DNA of 64,000 bases from JAFECT01 sp963838235 (GCA_963838235.1 CAWIQJ010000006.1:372001-436000); one strand, 5' to 3'. Shown: positions 28,853-38,323, counted from the stretch's first letter. Made by a program: numbers and translations. Notes: generated by a model not told the origin, from the sequence alone.

Positions 28853-29608
28853 ATGCGAGACCTCGCCGGTGTGATCGCCACGACGACCGTCTCGCTTGTC
28901 CTAGCGGGCTGTCACGCTGACACGAAGAAGGCCGCAGCGACGCCATCGGTTTCAGCGCCGGCGACAAGTGCATCGACGCCGACGCCGCCGCCCGCCAACC
29001 CTGCCGTCGACCTGAACCAGGCGTTCGCCACGGCCTTCGGTTCGGCCGCCCCGGCGGTGCGCATCGTGAGCCGGGACGGCCAGGACACGACCCTGCGTTA
29101 CCGCCCCGCCAAACTGGTCCCGCTGGGAAGCCTCCTGGTGCTGATTTCCGAAGCAAGAACAGACGGTTGCCACGGTTGCTCCGGGTCGCTGGCGATCCAT
29201 TATCTGGCCCGCCAGGGGAGCGGATTTAAGGTCGTCGGCGCCTGGTCCGAGATCAGCGACGGGGGCAGTTTCGGCGAGCCGCCGTCCTGGTCCCTACGCG
29301 ACGATCTCTTCTCCGGACCGGCGCTGGTCGCCAGCGGCGGCGGCACCTGGCAGGGCTGCACCGTCGACTACGCCGACATCATAGAACTCACCCCCGACCG
29401 CCCGGTCGTACGCGCCAAGCGCGTGCTGATCACCTACGACGACGGCGACGACGAAGCGCGCGGCGTCGACGGAACCATCAGGCCGGAGCAGAAGGACCGC
29501 GCCTTCGCCGTCGACTATGCCGGCGACCATCCGCGCACCATCGAGTACCGCGCGAGCGGCGACGTGTTCCAGGCCGCGCGCGGCGCCCCGGGCCTGCCGT
29601 CGTGCTGA
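28853..29608 (+). CDS. Hypothetical lipoprotein, 251 residues
   Basis: The N-terminus MRDLAGVIATTTVSLVLAGC is a lipoprotein signal with Cys20, followed by a Ser/Ala/Thr/Pro linker and a globular domain. Cysteines in DGCHGCSGSLAIHYLARQ and GTWQGCTVDYADII suggest disulfides. I do not recognise the domain. ATG 28853 has a G-run upstream; ATG 28838 is an alternative. The stop overlaps the next start (GTG 29602) by seven bases, so the two are probably co-translated. Confidence 0.7.
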   Translation: MRDLAGVIATTTVSLVLAGCHADTKKAAATPSVSAPATSASTPTPPPANPAVDLNQAFATAFGSAAPAVRIVSRDGQDTTLRYRPAKLVPLGSLLVLISEARTDGCHGCSGSLAIHYLARQGSGFKVVGAWSEISDGGSFGEPPSWSLRDDLFSGPALVASGGGTWQGCTVDYADIIELTPDRPVVRAKRVLITYDDGDDEARGVDGTIRPEQKDRAFAVDYAGDHPRTIEYRASGDVFQAARGAPGLPSC

Positions 29609-30297
29609 AGCGCCGCCGCGCCGTGCTGACCGCCGGCGCGGCGGTCTTGCTGCTCCTGATCCTGGCCTTCGGCGTGCGCAAGCCGGGCGACCGGGCGCTC
29701 TATCCGCCGCCGGCGAACGCGCCGACCGTCGGCGTCTGGCTGATCGACAACGGCTTCCACACCAGCCTGGTGCTGCCGACCGACAAGCTCGATCCGACGG
29801 GCCCGCTCGCGGCCGCGACCGCCGAGTCCGGGCCGGCGAAACCGTTCGTGGAAGTGGGCTGGGGCGACGCGCGGTTCTACATCGAGACCGGCGCCTCGCT
29901 GCATCGCTTCCTCGACGTCTTCCGCGCTGCCTTCGCGCCAAACAATCCCTCCGCGGTCATGGTCGAGCCGCTGCGCGCCGCGCCGGATCGCATCTGGTCG
30001 ACCGGCGTGCACCGCATCGAGCTCAGCGAGGCGGGTTTTCGCCGCCTCGAGGCCGGCATCGACGGCAGCTTCGCGCTGCGCGACGGCCGGCCCGACTTCA
30101 TCCCCGGCGGCGCCGAGGCGCGGTTTTATCGGAGTACGGAGCATTTCAGCCTGGTGCATCTCTGCAACCACTGGGCCGCCGATCGGGTGAACGCCGCGGG
30201 CGTGGCGACCCATCCGGTGCTCGATACCGTTCCGGCCGGCCTGGTGTTCGACCTTGAGACCGGCGGCGCGACGGTGCAGAGGAACCCGCGGCGCTGA
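29602..30297 (+). CDS. DUF2459 family protein
   Basis: The 231-residue protein has one N-terminal membrane helix (about residues 8-25) and the DUF2459 features VGVWLIDNGFHTSLVLP, FVEVGWGDARFYIE and LVHLCNHWAADRVN. Members are periplasmic-facing proteins of unknown role, sometimes encoded near polyhydroxyalkanoate or lipid genes. His, Asn, Asp and Cys in conserved motifs suggest an enzyme, but none is proven. The GTG start overlaps the lipoprotein stop. Confidence 0.82.
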   Translation: MLKRRRAVLTAGAAVLLLLILAFGVRKPGDRALYPPPANAPTVGVWLIDNGFHTSLVLPTDKLDPTGPLAAATAESGPAKPFVEVGWGDARFYIETGASLHRFLDVFRAAFAPNNPSAVMVEPLRAAPDRIWSTGVHRIELSEAGFRRLEAGIDGSFALRDGRPDFIPGGAEARFYRSTEHFSLVHLCNHWAADRVNAAGVATHPVLDTVPAGLVFDLETGGATVQRNPRR

Positions 30298-30329
30298 CGC
30301 GCCGCCGCCGAGCGCCCAAACCCGAGCCC

Positions 30330-31984
30330 ATGACCGACACCCCGCCTCCCGCCGCCGACACCACAGGTCTCGCGCTCGACGACCGCCTGCGCAGCGTGGG
30401 CGACTGCGTGCGCGCCGGCGACATGCCGCGCGCCTTCGTCCTGGCCCGCGAAGGCCTCGACCTGGGCCAGGAGCACCCGGGCCTCCTGGGGCTGCGCGCC
30501 TTCTGGCTCGAACAGCAGGGCCAGTACGAGGCGGCGCTGCTCGACCTCGAACGCGCCCTTGAGCTTGCGCCGCGCGAGGCCGCGACCCTGAACGCCAAGG
30601 GCTTGGTGCTCGACAAGCTGCAGCGCCCGCGCGAGGCGGCGGCGGCCTTCCAGGCGACGACCGAAATCGCGCCGCGGTTCGCGCCCGCCTTCCACAACCT
30701 CGGCTGGGCCAGCGAGATGATTGGGGATCTCGACAGCGCGCGCAACGCCCACGAACAGGCGCTGGCGCTGAAGCCCGACTACGTCGAGCCCCTGGCCCAT
30801 CTGGCGCGGCTTTCGCTGCGCCGCGGCGACCCGAACAGCGCGCGCGTGCATGCCGGCCAGGCCTTGCGCATCGATCCCGACTGCGCCGCCGCGCTCACCG
30901 CCTACGCCGAGGCTGAACTGAAAGAAGGCGACCCGGCGCAGGCCGAGACGCAGTTGCGTAGGGTCCTGGCGGGCGACAAGGCGACGCCGCTCGATCGCGG
31001 CGCCGGGCTCAAGCTCCTCGGCGATGCACTCGACGCCCAAGGGCGCTACGCGGAGGCGTTTGAGGCGTACACGGAGGGAAATCGAGAACTGAAGGCGCTC
31101 TACGCGCCGCGCCTTGCCGCCGGCCGCGGCCAAACCGTGCCCGAGATGCTGATCTGGCTGCTCAACTATATGAACCAGACAACGGAACAGGCTTGGGCGC
31201 CGCGGCCGCCCGCCGGGTCAGCGCCGGATGCGCCCGCGGCGCACCTGTTCATCACCGGCTTCCCGCGCTCGGGCTCCGACTTCCTCGCCAACGCCCTTGC
31301 CGCCGATCCGTCCACGGTGCTTCTCCGCTCTCACGACGCGCTGGGTGAGGCCGTGCGCGACTTCATGGTCGACGCCGCGGACCTCGACCACCTTGCGCGC
31401 GCGGCCGAGGCCGACCTCGAGCCCTATCGACGCGCCTATTGGCGGCGAGCGCGCGAGGCGGGCGTGGAGCCCGCGGGAAAGCTGTTCGTCGATTGCCTGG
31501 CTCTGAACGTGGTGCGCGCCCCCGTGATCGCCCGACTTTTCCCGAAGGCGGCGACGCTCTTCACCCTGCGCGATCCGCGCGACGTGGTGCTGAGCTGTTT
31601 CCGCGGCCGCTTTCAGATGAATCCCACAATGTACGAGTTCTCTCTCCCTCGACACGGCGGCGCGAGTCTTCGACCTGATGATGCGGCTGGTCCTGCTCTA
31701 TCGCGAGAAGCTGCCGTCCTCGCTCGGCTTGATCCGTTACGAAGACCTGGTCGACAATCCCGAGGCGCAGATCGTCTCGACCTGCGGCTTTGTCGGGGTG
31801 GAGACCAGCGGCGAGATGCGCGCCTTCGCCGCTCTCGAAAGCGCCAAGGCGGCGACTTCGGATCCGGCGGCGCGCGGCTACTACGGCGAAACCGTGGGAC
31901 ACTGGCGCCTACGCCAGGCGCTTCGCTCCCGTGGGGGAGATTCTGGCGCCTCGGGTTAAGCTGTTCGGCTATGCCCCCGAATGA
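30330..31984 (+). pseudogene. TPR-repeat sulfotransferase 1 (two frame changes as given)
   Basis: The N-terminal half (residues 10-260) is a TPR array (repeats such as ALLDLERALELAPREAATLNAKG). The C-terminal half is a PAPS-dependent sulfotransferase: 5'-phosphosulfate loop FITGFPRSGSDFL at residues 307-319, and 3'-phosphate motif TLRDPRDVVLSCFR around 412-425. It would move sulfate from PAPS to an unknown acceptor. Frame changes occur near 31641 (an extra T; removal gives YEFLSLDTAARVFD) and near 31907 (before YARRFAPVGEILAP). The final VKLFGYAPE matches the paralogue downstream. ATG 30330 has no strong ribosome-binding site. Confidence 0.83.
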
Positions 31985-32113
31985 TCGCGGCCACCGGATG
32001 AGCGGCCCGGTAGTCATGGACAGCGAGGGCGCGACCGGCTAAGCCGCCCGCCTTCCCGAAGCGGCGTCCGCTGCCGCCTTTGGCGCGTTCGAACCGCGCA
32101 AGCCGGAGGACCG

Positions 32114-33716
32114 ATGACCGATACCCCTTCCATACCGCCGGCGGCCGAAGGCGAGAAATACCTCTCGGAGCGTCCGCGCCGGCGCTGGGCGACGACCATC
32201 TGGACGCCGCCATCGATCTGGCGGGGCTGGCGCTCAACGCGGGCTGGCGCAGTCCGCTGTTCTTCAGCCTCACCGCCTTCCGCTATGAGCGTGGCGGTCA
32301 GTTCCTGGTAGCGGTCGACATTCTGGAAGAGGGGCTCAAGGCCCACCCCAACGACCTGGAGCTGCTGACGGCGCTCGGCATGTGTCTCGACAAGAGCGGA
32401 CAGGCGCGCCGGGCCGTCGCCGCCTTCGACACGGTGCTGCTGGCCGTGCCCGACTTCGCGCCCGCGCACCACGGCAAAGGCCTCGCGCTCGAACGACTGG
32501 GCGACCTCGAAGGGGCCGAGCGCCATTACCGCGCTGCGGCCGACCTGATGCCCGATTTCGCGGCCGCCCTGGGCTCGCTTTCGGCGCTACTCGCGCGGCG
32601 CGGCCGCCATGAAGAAGCGCGGGCCTACGCCGAGCGCGCCCTGGCCGCCGGCCCGGGCGGGGCGGAAGCCAGGATGGCCCTGGCGCTGTCCGATCTCCGC
32701 TTCCGGCGATCCCAACAAGGCTGAGGCAGCGCTGCGACCGATCATCGACGACTCCAGCGCCGCAGCGGAGACGCGAACGGCCGCGGCAACCGCGTTCGGC
32801 GATGCGCTCGACGCCCAGGGCCGTTACGCCGACGCCTTCGCCGCCTACGAAGACGCCAACGCGCGGCTGCGCGCGATCCGCGGCGCGCAGTCGCAGTCCG
32901 AGAACGAAACCTATATGGCGCTCGCCGGGCGGCTGACCGCGTGGTTCACCGAAGCGGGCGAGTGGCGGCCCGATCCGGGTACGGACGAAATGCCCGCGGC
33001 CGGTCATGCGTTCATCGTCAGCGCGTCCGCGCGCTCCGGCGCCGATCGTCTGCAGCACGCCCTGTCGGCGCATCCGGGCGCAGCCGTGGTCGAGCGCAGC
33101 GATGCGCTCGCCGCCGCCGAGCAGGCGTTTCTGATGACGCCGGGCGGCCTTGCGCGTCTCGCCAAGCTCGGCGCGGACGAGGCCAAGCGCCATCGCGAGG
33201 ACTATCTGGCGCCGCACCCTGGCGCTGACCGGCGACGCGAAGGGCAAGCTCGTGGTCGACCGCGCCCCGCTCGGCGCCGCGACCCTGTGCCTGATCTCGG
33301 CGCTGTTCCCCAAGGCGAAGATCATCCTCGCGCTGCGCGATCCGCGCGACGTGGTGTTGACCGGATTCCGCCGGCCGGCCCTGGTCAATCCGGACCTGCA
33401 CGCCTTCTTGTCGCTCGATGGCGCGGCGAAGGTTTACGACACGGCCACACGACTGCTCGAAGCGAGCTGGGAACGCCTGCCGATTGAGATCGCCGAGATG
33501 CGGTTCGAAGATATGGCCGCCGAGCCTGAAGCGGAGACGCGTTCGCTCGCGTCGTTCCTCGGCCTGGACTGGAATGAGGGCATGGCGCGTGCGGTGACCG
33601 AAACGCCGACCGCGGGCCCCGACGATGGCGGCTGGCGCAACTACGAAGCTCAGTTGGCGCCGGTCATGGCCACGCTGAAGCCGTGGGTCGAACGTTTCGG
33701 CTATCCGGAGGCCTGA
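32114..33716 (+). pseudogene. TPR-repeat sulfotransferase 2, divergent PAPS loop (three frame changes as given)
   Basis: This tandem paralogue starts MTDTPSIPPAAEGEK, with GGAGG just upstream of ATG 32114. It reads TPR units (FDTVLLAVPDFAPAHHGKG), then a sulfotransferase-like domain with LALRDPRDVVLTGFRRP and the C-terminal WRNYEAQLAPVMATLKPWV. Where paralogue 1 has GFPRSGS, it has SASARSGAD, so the 5'-phosphosulfate loop is degraded and catalysis is doubtful. Frame changes lie near 32175, 32702 and 33213; each joins family-like blocks, e.g. after the third, LALTGDAKGKLVVDRAPLG. It may be a pseudo-enzyme or a decaying gene, or partly a product of sequence errors. Confidence 0.8.
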
Positions 33717-33718
33717 GC

Positions 33719-34156
33719 ATGAGCCGCCGCCACACCGAACGAACGCCGGCGCCGGCGGGGCCGAGTCAGCGCCAACTTCGCGCCGGGGAACTGGTGCGTC
33801 ACGCCCTGGTCGAGGTGCTGCGCGAGCACGAGATTCACGACCCCGCGCTCGACGGCGTCTCGATCACCGTCACCGAGGTGCGCATGAGCGCGGACCTGAA
33901 GCACGCCACCTGTTTCATCGAACCGCTCGGCGGCCGCGGGGCCAAGGAGGCGACCTCGGCGCTGAACCGTCACGCGCGGTTTCTGCGCGGTGCGCTCGGG
34001 CGCCAGATCGAGATGAAGTTCACACCCGAGCTGCGCTTCCATCACGACGAGAGTTTCAACGAGGCGGCGCGCATCGAGCGGCTGTTCGACGACCCGCGCG
34101 TGCGCCGCGACCTGGAAGCTCCCGATACGGACGATGACGGCGATGGCCCGGCGTAA
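33719..34156 (+). CDS. rbfA: Ribosome-binding factor A
   Basis: RbfA is a 30S assembly and cold-adaptation factor with a KH-like fold. The 145-residue product has the pattern SQRQLRAGELVRHALVEVL, VRMSADLKHATCF, and a C-terminal ELRFHHDESFNEAARIERLF signature. ATG 33719 follows the sulfotransferase stop by two bases, and the C-terminus overlaps the truB start by 23 bases. It is normally just after infB, from which it is separated here. Confidence 0.94.
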   Translation: MSRRHTERTPAPAGPSQRQLRAGELVRHALVEVLREHEIHDPALDGVSITVTEVRMSADLKHATCFIEPLGGRGAKEATSALNRHARFLRGALGRQIEMKFTPELRFHHDESFNEAARIERLFDDPRVRRDLEAPDTDDDGDGPA

Positions 34157-35093
34157 GAAGGGCGATCCGGTTTCCGGTTGGGTCTGTCTCGACAAGCCGC
34201 TGGAGCTGACCTCCACCGACGCGGTTTCGCGCGTGCGCCGGTTGCTGAACGCCCAGAAGGCGGGCCACGCGGGTACGCTGGATCCGCTGGCCTCCGGGAT
34301 CCTGCCGGTGGCCCTGGGCGAGGCCACCAAGACGGTGCCGTTCCTGGTCGAGGCTGAGAAGATCTACCGCTTTGAGATCGCCTGGGGCGCCACCACCACC
34401 ACCTTCGACCGCGAGGGCGAGGTGAACGCCACCTCGGACGTCCGGCCAACCGTCGACGCCGTCGCGGCGGCGCTGACGGGATTCCTGGGCGAGATCGAGC
34501 AGGTCCCGCCGGCCTATTCCGCCATCAAGGTCGACGGCCAGCGCGCCTATGACCTGGCTCGGGAGGGGATCGAAGTCGAACTCGCCGCCCGCACCGTGGT
34601 CGTCCACGAGGCCGCGGTCAGCGCCGCGCCTGACCCCGACCACGTCGAGATCACCCTGCGCTGCGGCAAGGGCACCTATGTCCGCTCCCTGGTCCGCGAC
34701 CTGGCCCTGACGCTGGGGGCCTGCGGCCACGTCTCGGCCCTGCGGCGACTGGCCGTAGGCCCGTTCCGAGTGGAGAACGCGATATCGCTGGAATTCCTGG
34801 AAGACTTGGTGCATAGAGGCGCCCGCTTGGAGGCCCTGCTTCCGGTCGAGACCCCGCTGGACGACATCCCGGCGTTGGCCGTGACCACCGAAGACGCCTT
34901 TAAGCTCAAGCAGGGTCGACCGATCGTTCTGCTCCCCAGACAGGTCGAAACGCTCAAGTCCCGTCTCAAACCCCGGACCATCGGCGGCCAGGACGCGTCT
35001 CGAACCGTTTCAGCCTTATCGGACGGAAAGATCGTTGCGCTCTGTGAGATGCGGGCGGGGAAGCTCTCCCCAACCCGCGTGTTTCATCTCTGA
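34134..35093 (+). CDS. truB: tRNA pseudouridine(55) synthase TruB
   Basis: TruB makes pseudouridine 55 in the T-loop of tRNAs. The 319-residue product contains the catalytic-Asp motif HAGTLDPLASGIL (near residue 46), YSAIKVDGQRAYDLAREG, and RCGKGTYVRSLVRDLA, all standard. ATG 34134 and ATG 34143 are both possible starts; both overlap rbfA, so translation is coupled. Part of the rbfA-truB-rpsO-pnp run. Confidence 0.95.
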   Translation: MTAMARRKKGDPVSGWVCLDKPLELTSTDAVSRVRRLLNAQKAGHAGTLDPLASGILPVALGEATKTVPFLVEAEKIYRFEIAWGATTTTFDREGEVNATSDVRPTVDAVAAALTGFLGEIEQVPPAYSAIKVDGQRAYDLAREGIEVELAARTVVVHEAAVSAAPDPDHVEITLRCGKGTYVRSLVRDLALTLGACGHVSALRRLAVGPFRVENAISLEFLEDLVHRGARLEALLPVETPLDDIPALAVTTEDAFKLKQGRPIVLLPRQVETLKSRLKPRTIGGQDASRTVSALSDGKIVALCEMRAGKLSPTRVFHL

Positions 35094-35107
35094 CCTGAGG
35101 AGTCACG

Positions 35108-35377
35108 ATGTCGATTACGGCCGAGCGCAAAGGCGCTCTGATCAAAGACTATGCTCGCGGCGTCGCCGACACCGGTTCGGCCGAAGTCCAGGTGGCGATC
35201 CTCTCTGAACGGATCAATAACCTGACTGAGCACTTCAAGATGCACAAGAAGGACAACCACTCCCGCCGCGGCCTGCTCAAGATGGTGTCGCAGCGGCGCA
35301 GCCTGCTCGATCACCTGAAGTCGTCCGACGAGGGCCGCTATCAGACTCTGATCGAGCGCCTGAGCCTGCGCCGATAA
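35108..35377 (+). CDS. rpsO: 30S ribosomal protein uS15
   Basis: The 89-residue S15 begins MSITAERKGALIKDYARG and has the conserved GSAEVQVAILSERINNLTEH and HSRRGLLKMVSQRRSLLDHL segments that bind the 16S rRNA central domain. GAGG lies about seven bases before ATG 35108, 14 bases after truB, so it is expressed with truB at least in part. Confidence 0.97.
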   Translation: MSITAERKGALIKDYARGVADTGSAEVQVAILSERINNLTEHFKMHKKDNHSRRGLLKMVSQRRSLLDHLKSSDEGRYQTLIERLSLRR

Positions 35378-35394
35378 TCGGTCCTTACTATATC

Positions 35395-35420
35395 CGGACG
35401 GCGAGTAACGCCGTCCGTTT
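35395..35420 (+). terminator. rpsO stem-loop, weak terminator
   Basis: CGGACGGCG (35395-35403), loop AGTAA, CGCCGTCCG (35409-35417), a perfect 9-bp stem followed by only TTT and CCCC. It can end rpsO transcripts partly and allow read-through into pnp. Confidence 0.6.
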
Positions 35421-35700
35421 CCCCGCGCCCCTTCAAATCGCAAGCAGGAATGGGCGCGGCGGAAGCCTCAGGAGGCTTCCGGCTATGCGAGGGTTCGCAA
35501 CGGATCCTCACGCTTGTCGCTGCGACCGCGCAATGAGGCGCGATTCAGCGTGACTATTGGACGAGGATCCGGGGCCGCCCCGGGCAGGATGCGAAAAAGT
35601 GGATACCGGTTTTTCGCGCCAATCCTGCCCTAAGCACTAAACCGCTTCAGCAACCTGTCCGCCCGCGAGAAATGGGTCTCGCGAAGAGAAAAGAAGCAAA
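35421..35700 (+). promoter_or_regulatory. Structured pnp leader (280 bases without a gene)
   Basis: No coding frame is supported. Stem-loops are GGAAGCCT/AGGCTTCC (35461-35480), CGGATCCTC (35511-35519) with GAGGATCCG (35563-35571) enclosing a second helix (CACGCT/AGCGTG), and the palindrome at 35582-35630. In E. coli, pnp is autoregulated through RNase III cutting a leader hairpin, so the long stems here are candidates for the same role. AAGAAGC purines precede ATG 35701. Confidence 0.5.
35582..35630. repeat. 49-base palindrome (GCGAAAAA...TTTTTCGC type)
   Basis: Outer arms GGGCAGGAT (35582-35590) and ATCCTGCCC (35622-35630) enclose inner arms GCGAAAAA (35591-35598) and TTTTTCGC (35610-35617), with an 11-base loop. 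The inner core, with ACCGGTTTTTCG, resembles a short dispersed palindrome I remember from alphaproteobacterial genomes; that is memory, not a search. Confidence 0.7.
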
Positions 35701-37986
35701 ATGTTCGACATCAAAAGAAAGACCATCAACTGGGGCGGCCGCGCGCTGACCCTGGAAACCGGCCGCGTGGCCCGTCAGGCCGACGGTTCGGTCCTGGCCA
35801 CCTACGGCGAGACCACGGTCCTGGCGACCGTCGTGTTCGGCAAGGCGCCCAAGCCCGGCTTGGACTTCTTCCCCCTGACCGTGAACTACCAGGAAAAGAC
35901 CTTCGCCGCGGGCAAGATCCCCGGTGGCTATTTCAAGCGTGAAGGCCGTCCGACCGAGAAGGAGACCCTGGTCTCCCGCCTGATCGACCGCCCGATCCGC
36001 CCGCTGTTCGTCAAGGGCTTCAAACACGAGACCCAAGTGGTCTGCACCGTGCTCAGCCATGACCTCGAAAACGATCCCGACATCGTCGCCATGGTCGCGG
36101 CGTCCGCGGCCCTGACCCTGTCGGGCGTGCCGTTCATGGGCCCGATCGGCGGCGCCCGCGTCGGCCTGATCGACGGCGAATACGTGCTGAACCCCACCCT
36201 CGACCAACTGCCCGAGTCCAAGCTCGACCTCGTCGTCGCCGGCACGCAAGACGCGCTGATGATGGTGGAGTCCGAAGCGCAGGAACTCACCGAAGAGGTG
36301 ATGCTCGGCGCGCTGATGTTTGCGCACCGCGGCATGCAGCCGGTGATCGACGCAATCATCGAACTGGCCGAACACGCGGCGAAGGAACCGTACGACTTCC
36401 AGCCCGACGACGTGTCCGGCATCGTCGCTTCGATCAAGAAACTGGTCGGCGACGACATTCGCGCGGCCTACGGCCACAAGGGCAAGCACGACCGTCACGA
36501 AGCGGTCGGCGCGGCCAAGGCCAAGGCCGCCGAGGCCCTGGTCAAGTCCGAAGCCAATCCCGACGGCGTCGATTCCTCAAAGTTCGGCACGGCGTTCAAG
36601 GAATGCGAAGCCGACGTTCTGCGTCGCGACATCATCGAGCACGGACGTCGCGTCGACGGCCGCGCGCTCGACAAGGTGCGCCAGATCGTTTCGGAAGTGA
36701 GCGTGCTCCCGCGCACCCACGGCTCGGCCCTGTTCACGCGAGGGGAAACCCAGGCGCTCGTGGTCGCCACTCTGGGCACCGGCGAGGACGAACAGTGGGT
36801 CGACGCCCTGCAGGGCACCTACAAGGAGAAGTTCCTCCTGCACTACAACTTCCCTCCCTATTCGGTGGGCGAGACTGGCCGCATGTCCGGCCCGGGCCGT
36901 CGCGAAATCGGTCACGGCAAGCTGGCCTGGCGCGCGATCCGTCCGATGCTGCCGTCGGCGGAGGACTTTCCCTACACCCTGCGTCTGGTGTCGGAGATCA
37001 CCGAGTCCAACGGCTCGTCTTCGATGGCCACGGTCTGCGGTTCGTCGCTGGCGCTGATGGACGCGGGCGTGCCGCTGAAGTCGCCGGTGTCGGGCATCGC
37101 CATGGGCCTGATCCTGGAGCCCTCGGGCGAGTTCGCGATCCTGTCGGACATCCTGGGTGACGAAGATCACCTCGGCGACATGGACTTCAAGGTCGCCGGC
37201 ACCGAGAACGGCATCACCTCGCTGCAGATGGACATCAAGGTCCCCGGCATCACCGAGGCGATCATGCAGAAGGCGCTCAGCCAGGCGCACGACGGCCGCA
37301 TCCACATCCTGGGTGAAATGAACAAGGCCATGGCCGCGCCGCGCGCGGAAATCGGCGAGTTCGCGCCCAAGATCGAGACCATGACCGTTCCGACCGACAA
37401 GATCCGCGAAGTGATCGGCACCGGCGGCAAGGTGATCCGCGAGATCGTCGAAAAGACCGGCGCCAAGATCGACATCCAGGACGACGGCACGATCAAGATC
37501 GCCGCGTCGGACAGCGCCAAGATCAAGGCCGCCATGGACTGGATCAAGTCGATCACCTCCGAGCCGGAATTGGGCGTCATCTACACCGGCAAGGTGGTGA
37601 AGGTCGTCGACTTCGGCGCCTTCGTGAACTTCTTCGGTTCCAAGGACGGCCTGGTGCACATCAGCCAGCTCGCGCCGCGCAAGGTGGCCGAGGTGAAGGA
37701 CGTGGTAAACGAAGGCGACAGCGTGAAGGTCAAGGTCATGGGCTTTGACGATCGCGGCAAGGTGAAGCTCTCGATGAAGGTCGTCGACCAGGAGACCGGC
37801 GAAGACCTCACCGAAAAGCTGGCCGCCGAACGCGCCGCCCAGGGCCTGCCGCCCGAGGAAGACCGCGGCGAACGCCCGCGTCGCGAAGGCGGCGATCGGG
37901 ACCGCGGACGCGGCCCCCGTGGCGGCGGCGACCGCAACCGCGGCGGCGACCGTCCCCGCACGCGCAGCGAAGAGCCGGTCGACTAA
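35701..37986 (+). CDS. pnp: Polyribonucleotide nucleotidyltransferase (PNPase)
   Basis: PNPase degrades RNA phosphorolytically from the 3' end and is a degradosome component. The 761-residue protein has two RNase PH domains (first with FFPLTVNYQEKTFAAGKIPGG; second with TRGETQALVVATLGTG and SDILGDEDHLGDMDFKVAG), a helical linker, a KH domain (IREVIGTGGKVIREIVEKTG), an S1 domain (YTGKVVKVVDFGAFVNF), and an Arg/Gly/Asp-rich C-terminal tail. This tail (residues about 715-761) probably contacts RNA or RNase E. No defects. Confidence 0.97.
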   Translation: MFDIKRKTINWGGRALTLETGRVARQADGSVLATYGETTVLATVVFGKAPKPGLDFFPLTVNYQEKTFAAGKIPGGYFKREGRPTEKETLVSRLIDRPIRPLFVKGFKHETQVVCTVLSHDLENDPDIVAMVAASAALTLSGVPFMGPIGGARVGLIDGEYVLNPTLDQLPESKLDLVVAGTQDALMMVESEAQELTEEVMLGALMFAHRGMQPVIDAIIELAEHAAKEPYDFQPDDVSGIVASIKKLVGDDIRAAYGHKGKHDRHEAVGAAKAKAAEALVKSEANPDGVDSSKFGTAFKECEADVLRRDIIEHGRRVDGRALDKVRQIVSEVSVLPRTHGSALFTRGETQALVVATLGTGEDEQWVDALQGTYKEKFLLHYNFPPYSVGETGRMSGPGRREIGHGKLAWRAIRPMLPSAEDFPYTLRLVSEITESNGSSSMATVCGSSLALMDAGVPLKSPVSGIAMGLILEPSGEFAILSDILGDEDHLGDMDFKVAGTENGITSLQMDIKVPGITEAIMQKALSQAHDGRIHILGEMNKAMAAPRAEIGEFAPKIETMTVPTDKIREVIGTGGKVIREIVEKTGAKIDIQDDGTIKIAASDSAKIKAAMDWIKSITSEPELGVIYTGKVVKVVDFGAFVNFFGSKDGLVHISQLAPRKVAEVKDVVNEGDSVKVKVMGFDDRGKVKLSMKVVDQETGEDLTEKLAAERAAQGLPPEEDRGERPRREGGDRDRGRGPRGGGDRNRGGDRPRTRSEEPVD

Positions 37987-38011
37987 GGCGCTTCACGCTT
38001 GGTGAAATGAT

Positions 38012-38050
38012 TACGGGCGGGTCCGCAGGGGCCCGCCCGTTTTCGTTTTT
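38012..38050 (+). terminator. pnp intrinsic terminator
   Basis: ACGGGCGGGTCC and GGCCCGCCCGT form a strong GC stem (38013-38040) followed by TTTTCGTTTTT. It closes the rbfA-truB-rpsO-pnp unit 26 bases after the pnp stop. Confidence 0.85.
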
Positions 38051-38051
38051 G

Positions 38052-38297
38052 GAACCACGAAGACCGCGAAGAAGAAAGAGGAAGATTGACCACGAAAAAC
38101 ACGAAAAGCACGAACACGTAGCGCTTCCAGCGAGAACCTTCGGCGCGAAGCGCCTTTCAATCAAGCCGCGTCTGTGACGCGGAAAGTGAGTCCGTTTTCG
38201 TGCTTTTCGTGTTTTTCGTGGGCAATCCTAGCCACGCAAAGGCCCGCGCCGACGCCCGGCGATTTGCCCTACGTGGCCTTTGTGGTTTTCGTGGTTC
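38052..38297. repeat. Nested CACGAA-rich inverted repeat (337-base gene-free gap)
   Basis: The gap between pnp and the cyclophilin gene holds the pnp terminator and a nested inverted repeat. A perfect 25-base inverted pair occupies 38090-38114 and 38197-38221 and is built of CACGAAAA-like units. An outer 14-base pair with one mismatch lies at 38052-38065 and 38284-38297. The 82-base centre has two more hairpins (GCGCTTC/GAAGCGC; CCGCGTC/GACGCGG). No protein frame is supported. Confidence 0.8.
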
Positions 38298-38323
38298 ATA
38301 ATTTTGGGATCCGGGAGATCGTC

